Translations under genes and position numbers: made by a program
Part shown: piece after piece, positions 24,096-35,922 of the stretch
Layout: each line of letters starts with the position of its first letter
Numbering within the stretch: the first letter of the stretch is position 1
Assembly: GCF_000264905.1 (NCBI RefSeq)
Contig: NW_006763142.1
Coordinates: 1,651,196 to 1,715,195, forward strand
DNA: 64,000 nucleotides
From: Stereum hirsutum FP-91666 SS1
Lineage: Eukaryota > Basidiomycota > Agaricomycetes > Russulales > Stereaceae
Reading direction: 5' to 3'
Notes under the pieces: model-generated
Seen by the model: only the letters and a program-made list of their open reading frames with translations
The model's database searches: none
What the model was told of the DNA's origin: nothing

Positions 24096-26527
24096 CTATA
24101 GCCCATGCACCTCCCGCACAACCTTCGCGAATATCTTCAGTCCTTTCCTCATCGACTCCTCCTACGTCATTCGAAGACGAAAAAACAAAGGTCAGCGCTA
24201 CTGACACACAGCATGAATCACAAAAAGCATACATCTGCAGTCGAGAAACTCATCCTCATGTGCCCCTCCAAGTTCGGGTCTGTCGGCGGCTCTTCCTGGT
24301 CCGCAGCAAAGAACCACCCGGGAGAGGTAAGCACACCAGCGTCTGCGAGCTTCGTCCATAGCTTGATTTCGTGTGATACGGGGTCAGAGTGAGGCGCAAT
24401 AGGGAGGTCGTCGAAGTAGAGCTTGAGCTATGACGTTTACATCAGTACGGCCGAGCAATGGGATTCGAGGAGAGGTTGGATGGCGTACCCAAACAAACAT
24501 CCCACTGCTCGGCGCCACGAAGCTCAACAACCTCCGGCTCTGACTCCGAGTCTCGATCAACGCCCTCTTCTCACTCATCATACCCATCGCACTCCCAAAT
24601 AACGACGTCGACTTCGGCTTCGCATACGCAGTATAGACGGTCTGACCTGACCAAGCGCCCATGGACGCCGAACCAACAGAAGCGTGGAGGTTAAATTCTT
24701 CGCTCAGGATGTCGATGAAGAGGTCTCTGCGGAGCCCGTATTGAATTCTGAGACCACGCAACCACCGAACGTAGCCGTCGTACTTCCAGGTCAGCAAGAG
24801 CTTCGTGACTAAGGTCTGGCCCAAACCGCAGGGCGCCTGCGTGCTCGTCTCGCCATGTCGTTCGAGACGCTCAGCGAATAAGGGGTTGCAGGTGAACCAG
24901 CCGAGTCTGACCCCTGGAGCGATTGTCTTGGAGAAAGTATCCAGGCGGATGACACGGCCTTGAGTGTCAACACTGTGGTGAGCAGAGGAAGTTACGATGA
25001 GCACAGAATAGATGGGAGGAGATGGAGTGGCAATGGCGACGTGCAGTCAGCTCATGTAGCGTAAGAGTGGACGATCACTCACCGAAGAAAACTAGGGGCC
25101 AGCCTGCCGAAGTAGTGCGCGTCATCCTCATCGTCGTCGGCTTGATGGCTGCGAAGCGACTTGTGCACGTACTCGCCAAACTGAAGGAAGTAGTACGGGT
25201 CGTCTTCACAGATGATGATGTCTAAGCGAAGGAGTTAATGAGACGATGGAAGGATAAAGGTGATACGAGCACACTTACCGTGTTCGACGCAGATGTCGTA
25301 GATCTCCTTCTTCCTCTGTAGCCCCATAGTCTACAGATCAGAAACAGTCAATCAGTAACCGCAGTCCAAAGTAACCGTCTACTCGAGGGCACTGACCGCC
25401 CCGCTCGGGTTCTGTCCCACGGGAACCGTATAGATCAATCTCGGCTTCTTTCCGTCCCTCTCCACATCCCAACCGTCCAATATCTCCCTAAGAGCAACCG
25501 CACTCATACCTTCCCCGTCCATACCCACCGGAATGACGTCCACCCCCAACGGCCTCGCCGTGGACAACGCAGTCGCGAACGCCCACTCCTCGGCGAGTAT
25601 CTTGTCCCCCACGCCCGGGTTCAACAACGTGAACACGACCCTCGTCCACCCATCCGTGTTTCCCGTATGCACGAGCGTCCTAAAATCGGAATAGGCGGGC
25701 TTGTATACCGTGCCACTGAGGTGTTGGAGGAAGTCGCGGAGGGGGGCAAGGCCTGTGGCGGGCCCGTATTGCAGGGCGACGGAGAGGTTGAGACCTTCGT
25801 CGTTGGCGGAGGGCGTTTTGGGGATGGCGATCTTTTCGGTCTGTTCGGTTGAGGAACCGAAGAGACGCCAAAACCAGTTTGCGGGGGTGGGCGTGAGAGC
25901 CTTGGAGGGAGAGACGGAGGATGAAGGGACCGAGAGGGGGAAAGAGTTAGAGATGAGAGTATCGGCGGAGAGGGAGGTGAAGGGGAAGTAGGCTGCGGCG
26001 GGGAGGCCTGTGGATATTGGTAGAATTGGTGAGCTCGAACATGTATTAAGATGTGAGATTGAGAAGTTGAAGAGAGCATAAGCTCGGAGAAGACGATGAC
26101 AGCATGCATTCACCAAATTACGATTGTGCATCAAGAGTGGTCACCGCACACAACACCTCTCAAAGTCGTGTGTAAGCAGTAGAGCTGAAGCTCGATTCCG
26201 CATATCACACAAAGCGGTAACAGAAGTGCCGTAGTGTACAAATTGACCCTCGCGCAAGAGTACCCACGACTAATCTCAGAATAACGCATAACGCATACTT
26301 CTCGAGGCTTCTCCTCACAGTCAACCGCTGTCAAAAATCACAGCTGTACGAGGCAATGGCAACTCACCTCCTCCAAACTGAATCGCATCGGGTCTAGTGT
26401 GCTTCTGCAAACCCTTCAAGGGGCTGAGTGTCCTCGCCTTCGAGAGATCTGAAAGGTGATGCGAGAGGTCGATGGCCTTGTTCAGGCCATGCTGCTCCGC
26501 GTACAATTGCTGTTTCTCGAAAGGCAT
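24096..26527 (-). CDS. PLP-dependent aromatic/2-aminoadipate aminotransferase (ARO8/KAT2 type)
   Basis: A fold-type I aminotransferase that would swap amino groups between aromatic amino acids or 2-aminoadipate and 2-oxoglutarate, in aromatic or lysine metabolism. In order: start MPFEKQQLYAEQHGLNKAID; DAIQFGGG spliced to LPAAAYFPF across an unusually long intron (about 26010-26368); LQYGPATGLAPLRDFL; VHTGNTDGWTRV; VPVGQNPSGA; ICEDDPYYFLQFGEY; LDTFSKTIAPGVRLGW, where the Lys is the PLP-binding residue; and PGWFFAADQE followed by HMRMSFSTAD, whose Arg should hold the substrate carboxylate. The last exon reads EESMRKGLKIFAKVVREVHG and ends with TAG at 24096. All expected catalytic segments are present, so the enzyme should be active. 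Aminoadipate and aromatic specificity cannot be separated from sequence. Confidence 0.9.
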
Positions 26528-27733
26528 ACGTATCGTTGTAGTATTTCGACAGAGTCGGTCCGCGCAGAGATGCGAGAGAAGATAAGCTGATGGCGGGACA
26601 ATCAGGGGCTTGGGCAGGTCAATGAGGCCTGAGGATGGTGGTGGTATGCAAGAGAGGAGGGAACGGAGGTTCCCCCGCCAGGCTTTGCTGTGTGAATCTC
26701 AGAAGAGAATCGGAGTCTAAAGATCATCGCCGAGCGATCTTAGCAATGCATGATTGGGGGATAGATCTAACTGAGGACCGAGCCTATTATAGATGGATGG
26801 CGTTGCCTGAAATTCGAAAGATGTGAGAGCAAGGAGCAGAATAGGGCTATTCCGCTGTGCGAGGCGGTGAGGAAGCATCTAAGGAAGATGGCGTGCCAAT
26901 GAAGTCGTGAGACTTGGAAGCATGCATGGTAGGACCGTGCTCGACTTGCAGAACGCATGCCATAAGACGACATTGCTCATCGAGACAAAAGGCAAAAAGC
27001 CATTCGAGGACTGTAATTGCGTGATCGACAAAAGAAGAACGCAAGAATACGACAAGAGAAGAGCCCGCTGTTTACCAGCATAGACGACTTTCTTATATTG
27101 AATGGACAGACAGCGCACAGACCTAATCGTTCTCCTTTTTTGCAACCTCAAGACCTGTAGCTAACACCGGCCCAGAGCTCAGTGGGTGGTTCGCACACAT
27201 TTGACAATGCGTGTGCGATGGGTGATGGGATAGGCTAGGGGCAAGCCACGGATTGCTCGTATTGTGCTCGGTGATGGTGCTGTAATTCGAAGGCGGGTAT
27301 GGCGGACTGACAGAAAACCGTTTGGCCAAAGATGAGCAAAGATGTCGGGTGGAGGAAGAAAAGAATTCCTGTCTGAATTTTCAGGCGAATGATGGCATGT
27401 AACCCTAACCCACTGTGCGTTCATAGTGTGGCGCGTTGCCACAGTCGTTCAGCTCCTTTTACTGCCAACGTATGATCTCGAAACATAATTACTTTTCTAA
27501 ACCACTCGATAACGCTCTACTCTCGTCTCCATATTTACTCGCAATTCTGTCAACACAGCTCTCAGGCCCGTTCATATGTACTACCTCACCAGCGCAGTCA
27601 GACGAAATCCAAACCAAATCGTCATATCACCGGTCCCAACCAAGATCACCTTCACCGGATACACTGCCAAGGTACACGACTAGTAACATTTCACGAGTCT
27701 ATGAGAAGATCGCAGACCACGAATACCGGGACC
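26528..27733. other. Intergenic, 1.2 kb, nothing supported
   Basis: Upstream flank of the aminotransferase and downstream flank of the caspase-like gene, both on the minus strand. Only short overlapping frames without motifs are present. Confidence 0.4.
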
Positions 27734-30412
27734 CTACTCTTCCCCAAACCGTCTCTGAATCAGCATAACCGTCACCTCGTCCCAATCACAGGCTACGCCC
27801 TCTTTCACATTCACCTTTCCCTTGCCTACCCCCTCTCCCACACCACTGAAAGGTGAATCCTGCGCTAGAGCCGACATATCAACATATTCCGTTGTCAAAA
27901 ATAGCTTGAGATAGGCAACGTCAATATCTTGGTCCTTCCGGAGGTAATAACTGCACGGAACTGCCGCCTCGGAGCCGTAACCGATGGGAAGTGTGTCGTT
28001 GATATGGAGAACTTCGGGTCGACCGTTCGTGGTGGAAACGGGAGGAAGATAATACGGTTCTATGAGTAAATGGCGGAATTGATCAGGGCGAAGGCTAGGA
28101 AATACTAGATGATCATCATATCCGTACTGATACTAAAATCACTGTTGTCGAAACAGAAGAGGTAGGGATATAAAGATGCCCCAGAGGAGTTCTTCACCGT
28201 CTGTCCATACAGCTTCCTCTCGTCAACTACAAGATCGACGACATTGCCCAGTCCAGAGAGAGCACGATTGAGATTAGACCCTGATGGGATGAGATACGAC
28301 GGGTCCCCGATCTCGTCGTACACGACCTCGAGTTCAGTGAAGTCGATGGTGACGTGCCCATCGTTAGAGAGCGAGCGATGAGAGGGTTGGCGCATGAGGT
28401 GGTAGTACCAATTTGTGCCTGCGCGTATTACGGAGTATATCGATTGCAAGTCGTTCTGTGTGGTGTAAGGCAGGCGTTGGAAACCGCCAAGTCGATTGGG
28501 AGAGGCCGCGTCCTCGAGTAGATGGCTCGTCAGATCGTCAAAGACCGCTAAACCTCCGTCAACTGATATGCGTAGATAGGCGTTGGCTTTATGAAGGTCG
28601 CTATTCGGCTGGATACGATCGACTGTCGAGGTATCTATTCCGTCAGAGGCAAATCTCGTTTTCAAACCGTTGAAGACCTTGTCGAGGTCATGTCCCATCT
28701 CCATTAAGATGCAGATACGACGCTCTCCCCGGACGAGCTTGTGACCATTGGAATGAGATGTTAGAGCGGTGGCATCGACCTCGATGTCTTCGGTTGAACC
28801 TCGAATGACAAGCGAATGATGATATTTGAGGGGGTACGTGAGTGGGCCAGTGGAATCCAGGAATATCGAACGACGGAGATGGGCACCATAACATTGCGGG
28901 GTCTGCCTAGATAGTTTCCGCATATGCCGATAGAAGAGCCATGGATCAGATCGCATAAGGCTCGTATCTGGCAAAGTTAATAGGGACACGGTGACATACC
29001 CTGGTATGACGGGCATTCGTTTCAATACCTCATCGTATGTGATCTGTTCTCCTGCAGCAGTTTCGAGCGTCTCGAGCAGAGCGCGAGTAAAAACGCCCCT
29101 TCCGCCCATCTCCAACGCGGACTCCTCCGCTCCACATGCAGCAAGTAGGGTATGCGTCGTCTGAGAGAAGAGTCCAGGCGCAAAGTGGTTATGAGCCTCG
29201 CGACCAACGTCTTCTCCCTGTCGAATGAAGGAAGCGTGAATGTCAGCGTAGCGTGTATGTGGGGCAGGCATGATATTCGGGAGGAAGAATATCGAGGGTT
29301 TTGTCCAGCCACAGTCGAAAACGACGGTCTGTAATAATGAAATAATATCCTGCGTTTATCTTCAGCTTGAATAAGACAGGAAAATTTGACTGACTACATC
29401 GCTCCCCTTGACCTGAGCCAGGCGATATACACATTCTGCGATGGTTTGTTCCGATATGGGCGCTACATTTTCGTTGCAGTCATAGGGCAGGATGAAACGA
29501 GTCTTGCCTTGCCCTGTCGTGCTGGTAGAAGAGCCACCGTAGCCGGCGTAGTAGATCATTACCGAATCACCCGGGTGAATACGTTCGTCGGATTCCAAAA
29601 CATGCAGTTCGGAAAGTATGGCCGTCCTAGTCGCCTGTTCATTTGTGAGTAACGTTGCATGTGATGCCGAGAACGGAAGGTCGGCGTTGGTTGACAGAAA
29701 GGTGCAGAAGGCGATGGCATCGGCCACAGCTCCTGACAGGTCGTTGATTTGGTCGGCACGGTAGGTATCGATACCAATGATAAGCGAAAAAACCGGCCTT
29801 CCACGTCTAGAAAAAAGTTGGAAGGCGAAGAAAAAAAAGTGGTAGGAAGTGAGACTTTTACCTCACATGACTATGTGATCGTAGTACTGATGTCTGCAAG
29901 ATGATGACAGACACTAGTTCAAACGCGGGTTGGCATTATGATGAAGGAAAAACGCACCTTCGTCGGCGCGACTTGAGCACGTTTGCGTACTGTCCTGCCA
30001 TAATTCAACGGGTTGGCATAGAATATACAAAGCGCTAGAGCCGGCGCGAGGAGAAGTATAGGCCAATGAAAAAGGGCCATATTAAGTCCTGTGTCCCATC
30101 GCCAAAATCCAGAAGGCCGGAAATTAGTGCAAGGTAGAGCAGAAGACACGAATTGTACTGACCTCTGTAAACAATGTGTTTCATTGGCGATATATGCTCC
30201 TTGAGAGATAGCGCTATGTTGCTGTACTGGCCGTTCATGAGGAGATGGGGTTTCGTTGTCTGTGTGTAATTGATCTTGTATCGCTTATATACATGGACAA
30301 GTGTCGCAAATACTAACGTCAGCGCATTGGCGCGAGCCGAACGCCTGTAGACGTACTTGGATGGTTTCATGTCGACTCCCTTGGTACGACGTGTTGTGCT
30401 CATCAACGGCAT
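27734..30412 (-). CDS. Membrane-anchored caspase-like (peptidase C14) protein, probably catalytically dead
   Basis: The upstream exons carry a hydrophobic stretch (HWPILLLAPALALCIFYA), suggesting an N-terminal membrane anchor. A caspase-like p20 domain follows: FSLIIGIDTY, DLSGAVADAIAF, ATLLTNEQATRTAILSEL and DSVMIYYAGYGG. In active family members that last motif is YYAGHG; here the catalytic His position is Tyr (codon at 29539-29541). The Cys motif, normally DCCHSG or DSCHSG, reads FDCGWTKP (29305-29322), so the expected catalytic Cys is Gly. TLLAACGAEESALE and GVFTRALLETL are the usual p20/p10 end segments. A long C-terminal region of about 350 residues, unknown to me, ends EVTVMLIQRRFGEE with TAG at 27734. 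An intron of about 65 nt near 28130-28200 is needed to keep the C-terminal frame open. The 5' exon choice is uncertain. It is probably a pseudo-protease with a regulatory or scaffold role. Confidence 0.72.
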
Positions 30413-33400
30413 TGAAAAGGGGAAATGGTCTCGCCCGCGCGAACGAAAAAAAAAAATTCAGATCACCTAGTCGGGTCAGAAGCAGCCGCTTGGGGGCTCA
30501 CACATGCGAAATGTGCACAGAGGAGAGCATGGTACTCGTGACGGGGCATTACTGGTACGGAAAGACATGGCTTCCCTTACCTCGTTCCGTGTAGCAAAGT
30601 ACATACGATTGGGGACAAGGGCGACCTACCGGCGATGAGGCAACGGGAAGAATCGGAATGAAGATCAACCACGCACGTAAACCGCATTCCCGTCCAAGCA
30701 AGGCAGACAACCCTGATCTTCAGCGTGCTAGAATATGAAGCACAGTGGAAGAGGTCCTGAAGTTGAGCTGCCCAGAGCGGACTGCATTGTCCGTGGAGCA
30801 GACGTGAGGGCAAAACCCAAGCGGAGCGCGGGGCATTCGAACATGGACGACTACTGAGTCACGAAGGGAACACCGTATCGTGCGCCAGCAGAATACAGAA
30901 TCAACAGATGCGTAAACGCATGTGAAGATTCAAAATTGAGGTGACCTCTGTAGACAAGTAACGAAGATTCTGACTCAGGGCAGGGTGACGGTAAGAACTC
31001 GATAAAGTTTTATCCCCTTCGGGGTCCGAGTATGAGGCACCACCAGATGTAACGTTTCCATTAGCAATAGCGCTAGCCTTCGTGGCTGTATCACTGACCT
31101 CTGTCTACATAGCAATGAGGCAAACGACATAGACAGGCACAGTCTTTGATCCCCTGTGCCCGGCCCATTCGCGAAACCATGCGGCGACCACGTTCGGTCA
31201 TCTATCAATAGTGTTGCACAAGCCATCCACAACGATGACATACTCCGCTGGGTAAGGGTCGGGTGCGAGCGGAAGTGAAAACGAGGAGAGAAATGCGACG
31301 TTCAGTGGCTCATTCAGCGTTTCCGATGAGACGACATCGCTCGTGCCATTGTCATGATCTTCTACGTGTCAAACGACGATCTAGCACCATAACGTTCGGC
31401 GATAACCATGGTCTCGCCGCTCGAAATACTAGTGCTGACGTGTGTACCTTGTCGTCATCCGAAGGTGTAGCAATACGGACGTGTGGTTAACGTTTCGCTG
31501 CCGTCTTCGACAGCGCGAAAAGTGAGCTAAAAAGGCTGATTAATGAGCTATATATAAGGTGGGGGAAGAGCTTGATAAGTACTGCGCCGTTGGAAGTGCG
31601 ACATCCAGACTCGAAGAGGAGCATTTTGAAATTTTGGGGGAGGGCGTGAGAGAAGGGTGTATGCAGATACACTCACAAAGAAAATAGGGGGGATCAGAGC
31701 GCAAGGAAAACGAACTAGTAAAGACGGGCGACCAAAGATCTTAGGCATCTCTGATGCTCTTTGGTATTTTCCTTGAGCCATCCACGGGCGGCATAACCTA
31801 TCCTCTCACACAAGAGGTCATTGGCCTTGATGTGACAAGGACGAACGACGTTCCAGAAAATGTGGCCGTCTTGTGGCCCGGTGAGGGATGTCGCAGGCCT
31901 CTAGAGGCCATCAGTTTAGATGGTGTAACGCGAGCCTGTGGTCGATTCTTTCTCTCTACCTTGAAGATGTGGACGAGAAGGCACCGTCATATCAAGACAG
32001 GAAATTCCATGAATCGACAGGGGAGGATGAAATGGTTGGGCGGAAAGAGACACACCTGAGTATACCGATCGACCTGGATCCTGAAGGATATAAAAGGAAG
32101 AAGGCCGGAATGTCTCCCGATGGAATACCAACTTGAATACAGCGGGGACACCAAGGGGGCTGATAAACATTGTTCTGTATCCGAGTTGATAGGCACTGCG
32201 GTCGGCGATCACTTCCTCGTCCTCAATAGTGTGGCGCGCCACCAGGAAAGGCCTGGGCACGAGTGTAAAACATGTATCTTGGCGCGTACCTTTAAAATAG
32301 ACCGACCGTAAATCATTCTTGGAAAATATCGTTTCTTGGACCTCTGTAGCATCATCAGTGTCAGAATGGAACAAGTGACGAGTGGATCGACATACAGGTT
32401 GGTCTAACACGTCACCACGATTGACCCCCAAGCTAGCCACACGTCCCTCTCGTACCCGACGAGGACTCTCTACAAAAAGCGCAGCATGAGATTGAACGAC
32501 TGATCTTCCAAAGACTTAAAGTGGAGCAAGGCGTAAGCATGGGTCATAGCAAAATTTCGACAGAGGACAGAGGCGATGGGTCTTGGACGGATAACTCGCC
32601 GGTCGCTTCATCGAGGGAATCCCTATCCTATGCAGAAGATACAGATTGAAGCATGAGCGGTGTAAGGGCCCACTACGCAATTTGCACAAGTAGTATGAGG
32701 TGACGCACAGGGATATAACTGCCAAATAACTACTCCAGCCTACCCTCGAGCCGATTTCGCCTCCAGAGCACCACGTCGCTCCGCATGTTCATAGCCGTAT
32801 AGAAATTATCAATTTGATTTTGTGTGTCAGGTCTTTTGGGTTCAATATGGGTAGGAGTAGAAGGGAGTAGTAGTAGAGATGAGATGAGAGTGGGACACGA
32901 GTAGCAGTTTGCAGAAACGAAGTCGACAGCTCGAGTGCCACAGTCCGCCAATTGCTGACCTCGGCAAACCCCGATTGGTCGAATTTTGGTCCGAAAAATG
33001 TGCCGTTCGGCGAGCCTCCTTGTTGGCGATGATCATCATCTCTTTTCCTCCACAATCACTGCAGCTTTATGGCGCTCACAGTTTTCGCTGATTACTTGGT
33101 GAGCCTTGTAGACCATAAACTGCAAATGTGGCACAATGGACTCAGTATCCCTAAGCTTTTGAGTATGGGTCTACACATTCGAAAGCTGCTATGCTCGAGG
33201 TAGTATCGGATATCAATGCTCCGTTCTCATAATGATATCAAGCCACTTGACGAGCCTTATTCATTTTCCAGCGAACCGTCGACATCCTTGCACACAGTTC
33301 ACCGCTAGGGCTGCGCTCTCGCGATGAGACCCCTAACGACGTCACATCCGCACATTACGGAACCAAATCGACATTCTTCGAACACCATCCGCATTGTATA

Positions 33401-33809
33401 CCCATCTGTAAACTCTTAATTTTTGCTGACCACTCCGTAGCGGACAAGATCGCCATCATCGCATGTATGTCGCCGTTATTCTCTGCTCCCAACGCGCCGC
33501 ACCGAACCGAAAGGCCAAGCTCCTCTCCGGATTTTCTGCGACGGCTCTCCAAGCGGATGTTTCAGTCTGAGGTCATGTCGCAGTTACGGCGAAGTCTTAT
33601 CCTCTCTAGGACTTGGATGGGCAAATCAACAGACAAGTTATCGGTACAGCCTGTTTGTATATATTAGGTGCCCCCATTAGGCCATCGTCGCATTTTCAGA
33701 TCTTTTCCACTATCCTCCCCGCCCCCCTAAAACCCCCTCGCCGCTTCCCTATCCTCGCATCTTTGACTTGTGCTTAACTCATAGCTTATACTCCACACTA
33801 CCGAATACT
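30413..33809. other. 3.4-kb gene-poor region, possible decayed gene on the minus strand
   Basis: No complete gene is supported. Minus-strand pieces look weakly coding, for example AEYVIVVDGLCNTIDR near 31200-31250 and CERIGYAARGWLKENTKEHQ near 31750-31830, and an ORF at 31916-32440. They cannot be joined into a protein I recognise, and stops interrupt them. A relic of a multi-exon gene is the simplest reading, but the evidence is thin. Confidence 0.25.
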
Positions 33810-34196
33810 ATGAATCGCATCTGCTGCCACGTCGTCTTCCTTTCTGCGATCCTGATTTCAGTCTCAGCGATTCCGATACCCGTACGTCCAATCGTCACCT
33901 CTTCCCCTTGTATCATGATTAGCTGATCGATTCGTAACCCTTACTGTCACAGGGAGAGCTTCCCGCGATGTTCAAAAACGGGGAATACATGACTGGTAGG
34001 CCATTATACGCTCCTTTACCCGTGCGTACATCTCTTTATTATCACCTTCCACGAATCTACTGCCTTGACCGCTTCCACATATGTCTCTATCGCTGTGTGG
34101 AACATTCTTCCTTCGTTTTCTTTGGCGTATTCACCCAGTGTGCTGACCTCCAACATCGCCCCAGATAGATACAAAGACAGCAGCTGCCGACCGTGA
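33810..34196 (+). CDS. Possible very small secreted protein, three exons
   Basis: The ATG at 33810 opens a typical signal peptide (MNRICCHVVFLSAILISVSA, then IPIP). A GT-AG intron (33882-33952) leads in phase to GELPAMFKNGEYMTG. A second intron (from 33996 to the CCCAG near 34162) leads to a short exon reading DRYKDSSCRP before the TGA at 34194-34196. The total is only about 49 residues, so this may be a real small secreted peptide, a truncated gene or chance. No homologue is recognised. The first intron and the signal peptide are the strongest evidence. Confidence 0.35.
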
Positions 34197-34862
34197 ATGG
34201 CGCATGATGGGCAAGGCGGATGCTGCATCCTCATAAACCCAGAGTCTTCACTTCCGCCTCTCTTTCCGGCTAGTAACCATCCACCACGCCACAGAGTCTG
34301 AATAAAGTTACTTTTCGGCGAACTTTTCCCCGCCAAATAAAGTGCCACATCTAACTTTTAGTTTTCCCACGCTGGTCGAAAGCGTCGTAATTAACTTCTT
34401 GAACATGATTGTGTCCGCGCACTCTACACGAACGGCTAGGCTACTTTCAGACAACCTGGAACCTCTGGGCCATCATGCAAACTTATTCCCTCACAGGACA
34501 CCTTCTTATACTATCTGCGAGTTCACTGCTACTGAGTGGCTCATCGCTCCTATTCTTGGGTCCCTAACTCCTCAGTGATGCCGCTTCAGAGTCTCGATGT
34601 CACAGATCAGATGCTCTTCGTCTATCACCATCACCTCCACGTCTCGACGACAGTGCCAATTCTTCAAGTCGGTTTATGCTCAGGCTTCACATTAAGTACC
34701 TCGGAAGAAATGAGACATCTTAAGTACGATGTCATACAATCACTCTGCTGTCGTCCAAGACTCTGTTGAGACTCCCTCTCCATGCACTCTGTGACTGGAC
34801 TTGGCATCAGTGCATAACGATTGACAGAGGCATTGCGCTGCTCAAAAGGGTAATCTACTCAG

Positions 34863-34922
34863 ACAATATGGATGCGAGTTCGATGCAGTCCCAGTGCTGC
34901 ATCGAACTCACATCCATATTGT
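34863..34922. repeat. Near-perfect hairpin, 26-bp arms and 8-base loop
   Basis: The arm at 34863-34888 (ACAATATGGATGCGAGTTCG and six more bases) matches the reverse complement of 34897-34922 at 25 of 26 positions. The loop is TCCCAGTG. Such a tight hairpin could be a foldback transposon remnant or a template for small RNAs. Confidence 0.75.
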
Positions 34923-34944
34923 TTTCTTGACCTCCAAGTGCCAG

Positions 34945-35215
34945 AGTGACGTCGTGTTGCTGCACTGTACAGCGACATGACGTCTTGTCGTGATTTCCAG
35001 CGCCGGCATTGACATTTCCTTGTCTTTGCAATCCCACGTCCATAACTGCAACATGTCCGGACCATCAAGCTTTTCACGAAGTCTGAAGATCTGAATGGCC
35101 GAGCTCACTGGAAACCGGTAAGTCTTCCATGTCACAGGACACTGCCTATGACGTCGTGTAACTGCACAGCTGGCATGATTTTGGCCTTTCCTACAGCGAC
35201 GTGACGTCATAGCAT
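34945..35215. repeat. Cluster of TGACGTC-type inverted arms
   Basis: GACGTCGTGTTGCTG near 34950 faces CAGCGACATGACGTC near 34972. A second pair, CTATGACGTCGTGT near 35146 and ACGTGACGTCATAG near 35200, encloses about 45 bp. The two pairs are related to one another. This may be a small degraded inverted-repeat element; no coding content is present. Confidence 0.45.
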
Positions 35216-35922
35216 GACTTTGCTTTATTTCTGGGTAAATTCTTCGTTTTAGACTTCAATAATGTTGGAAAGTCCATTTTTTCTGTCTGGTGATACTGGT
35301 TATGCTTAGTACGACAGGTCAATCACACTGGTTGTGATTCAAACATGATTTTAAGGAATGAGAGGCCATGCCTCCTTGTCATTGCGCTGTCGCATCTTCG
35401 CGGCTCACAGACCCGATGCGGCGGAGCCAATGTCCCGGAACACATCGCCGTGAGCGGTGTTTAGATGTATCGACTCTCACCAGCCTGTGCTGGGCATCTT
35501 AGCTCTCGCAAGTGATTTGAGCCGTCTTGTGTCTCATGGACGAAGTAACTTGAAGTAACTTTTGTCCGAGTGACTTGACATTATTTACTTGGCAAGAGGA
35601 AAACTAACTTGAGAGGCGACACTTCTTACTTGGATAGTGAAGACGTTACTTCTCCGCCCCCTATTTGAACTTGATGGTCTACAGATTGAGCTTGCGGTAG
35701 TTTTCACAAGTAAATGATCATTTACGCATACTGGTGACTGTCATCGCAACCATACAGGCTGCATAGGTTGTAGCTCAACGTTCCTGACCTGCGGCATGTC
35801 ATCCTGAACATTTGCCTCCGTCGATACCGCCGGGGCCTCGCGTGCGTGCTATGCTAACGTGCTAGCAGTTTTTTTGAGCGTCGTCCTTTCTTATCCTCTC
35901 TGCTGAAGCTCGACCAACACCT

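Larger units (their letters stand above)
34197..35528. other. Left flank of the large transposon, rich in hairpins
   Basis: No gene is supported. The stretch holds a strong hairpin (34863-34922) and several TGACGTC-containing inverted arms between about 34945 and 35215, listed separately. The rest is unremarkable. Confidence 0.4.
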
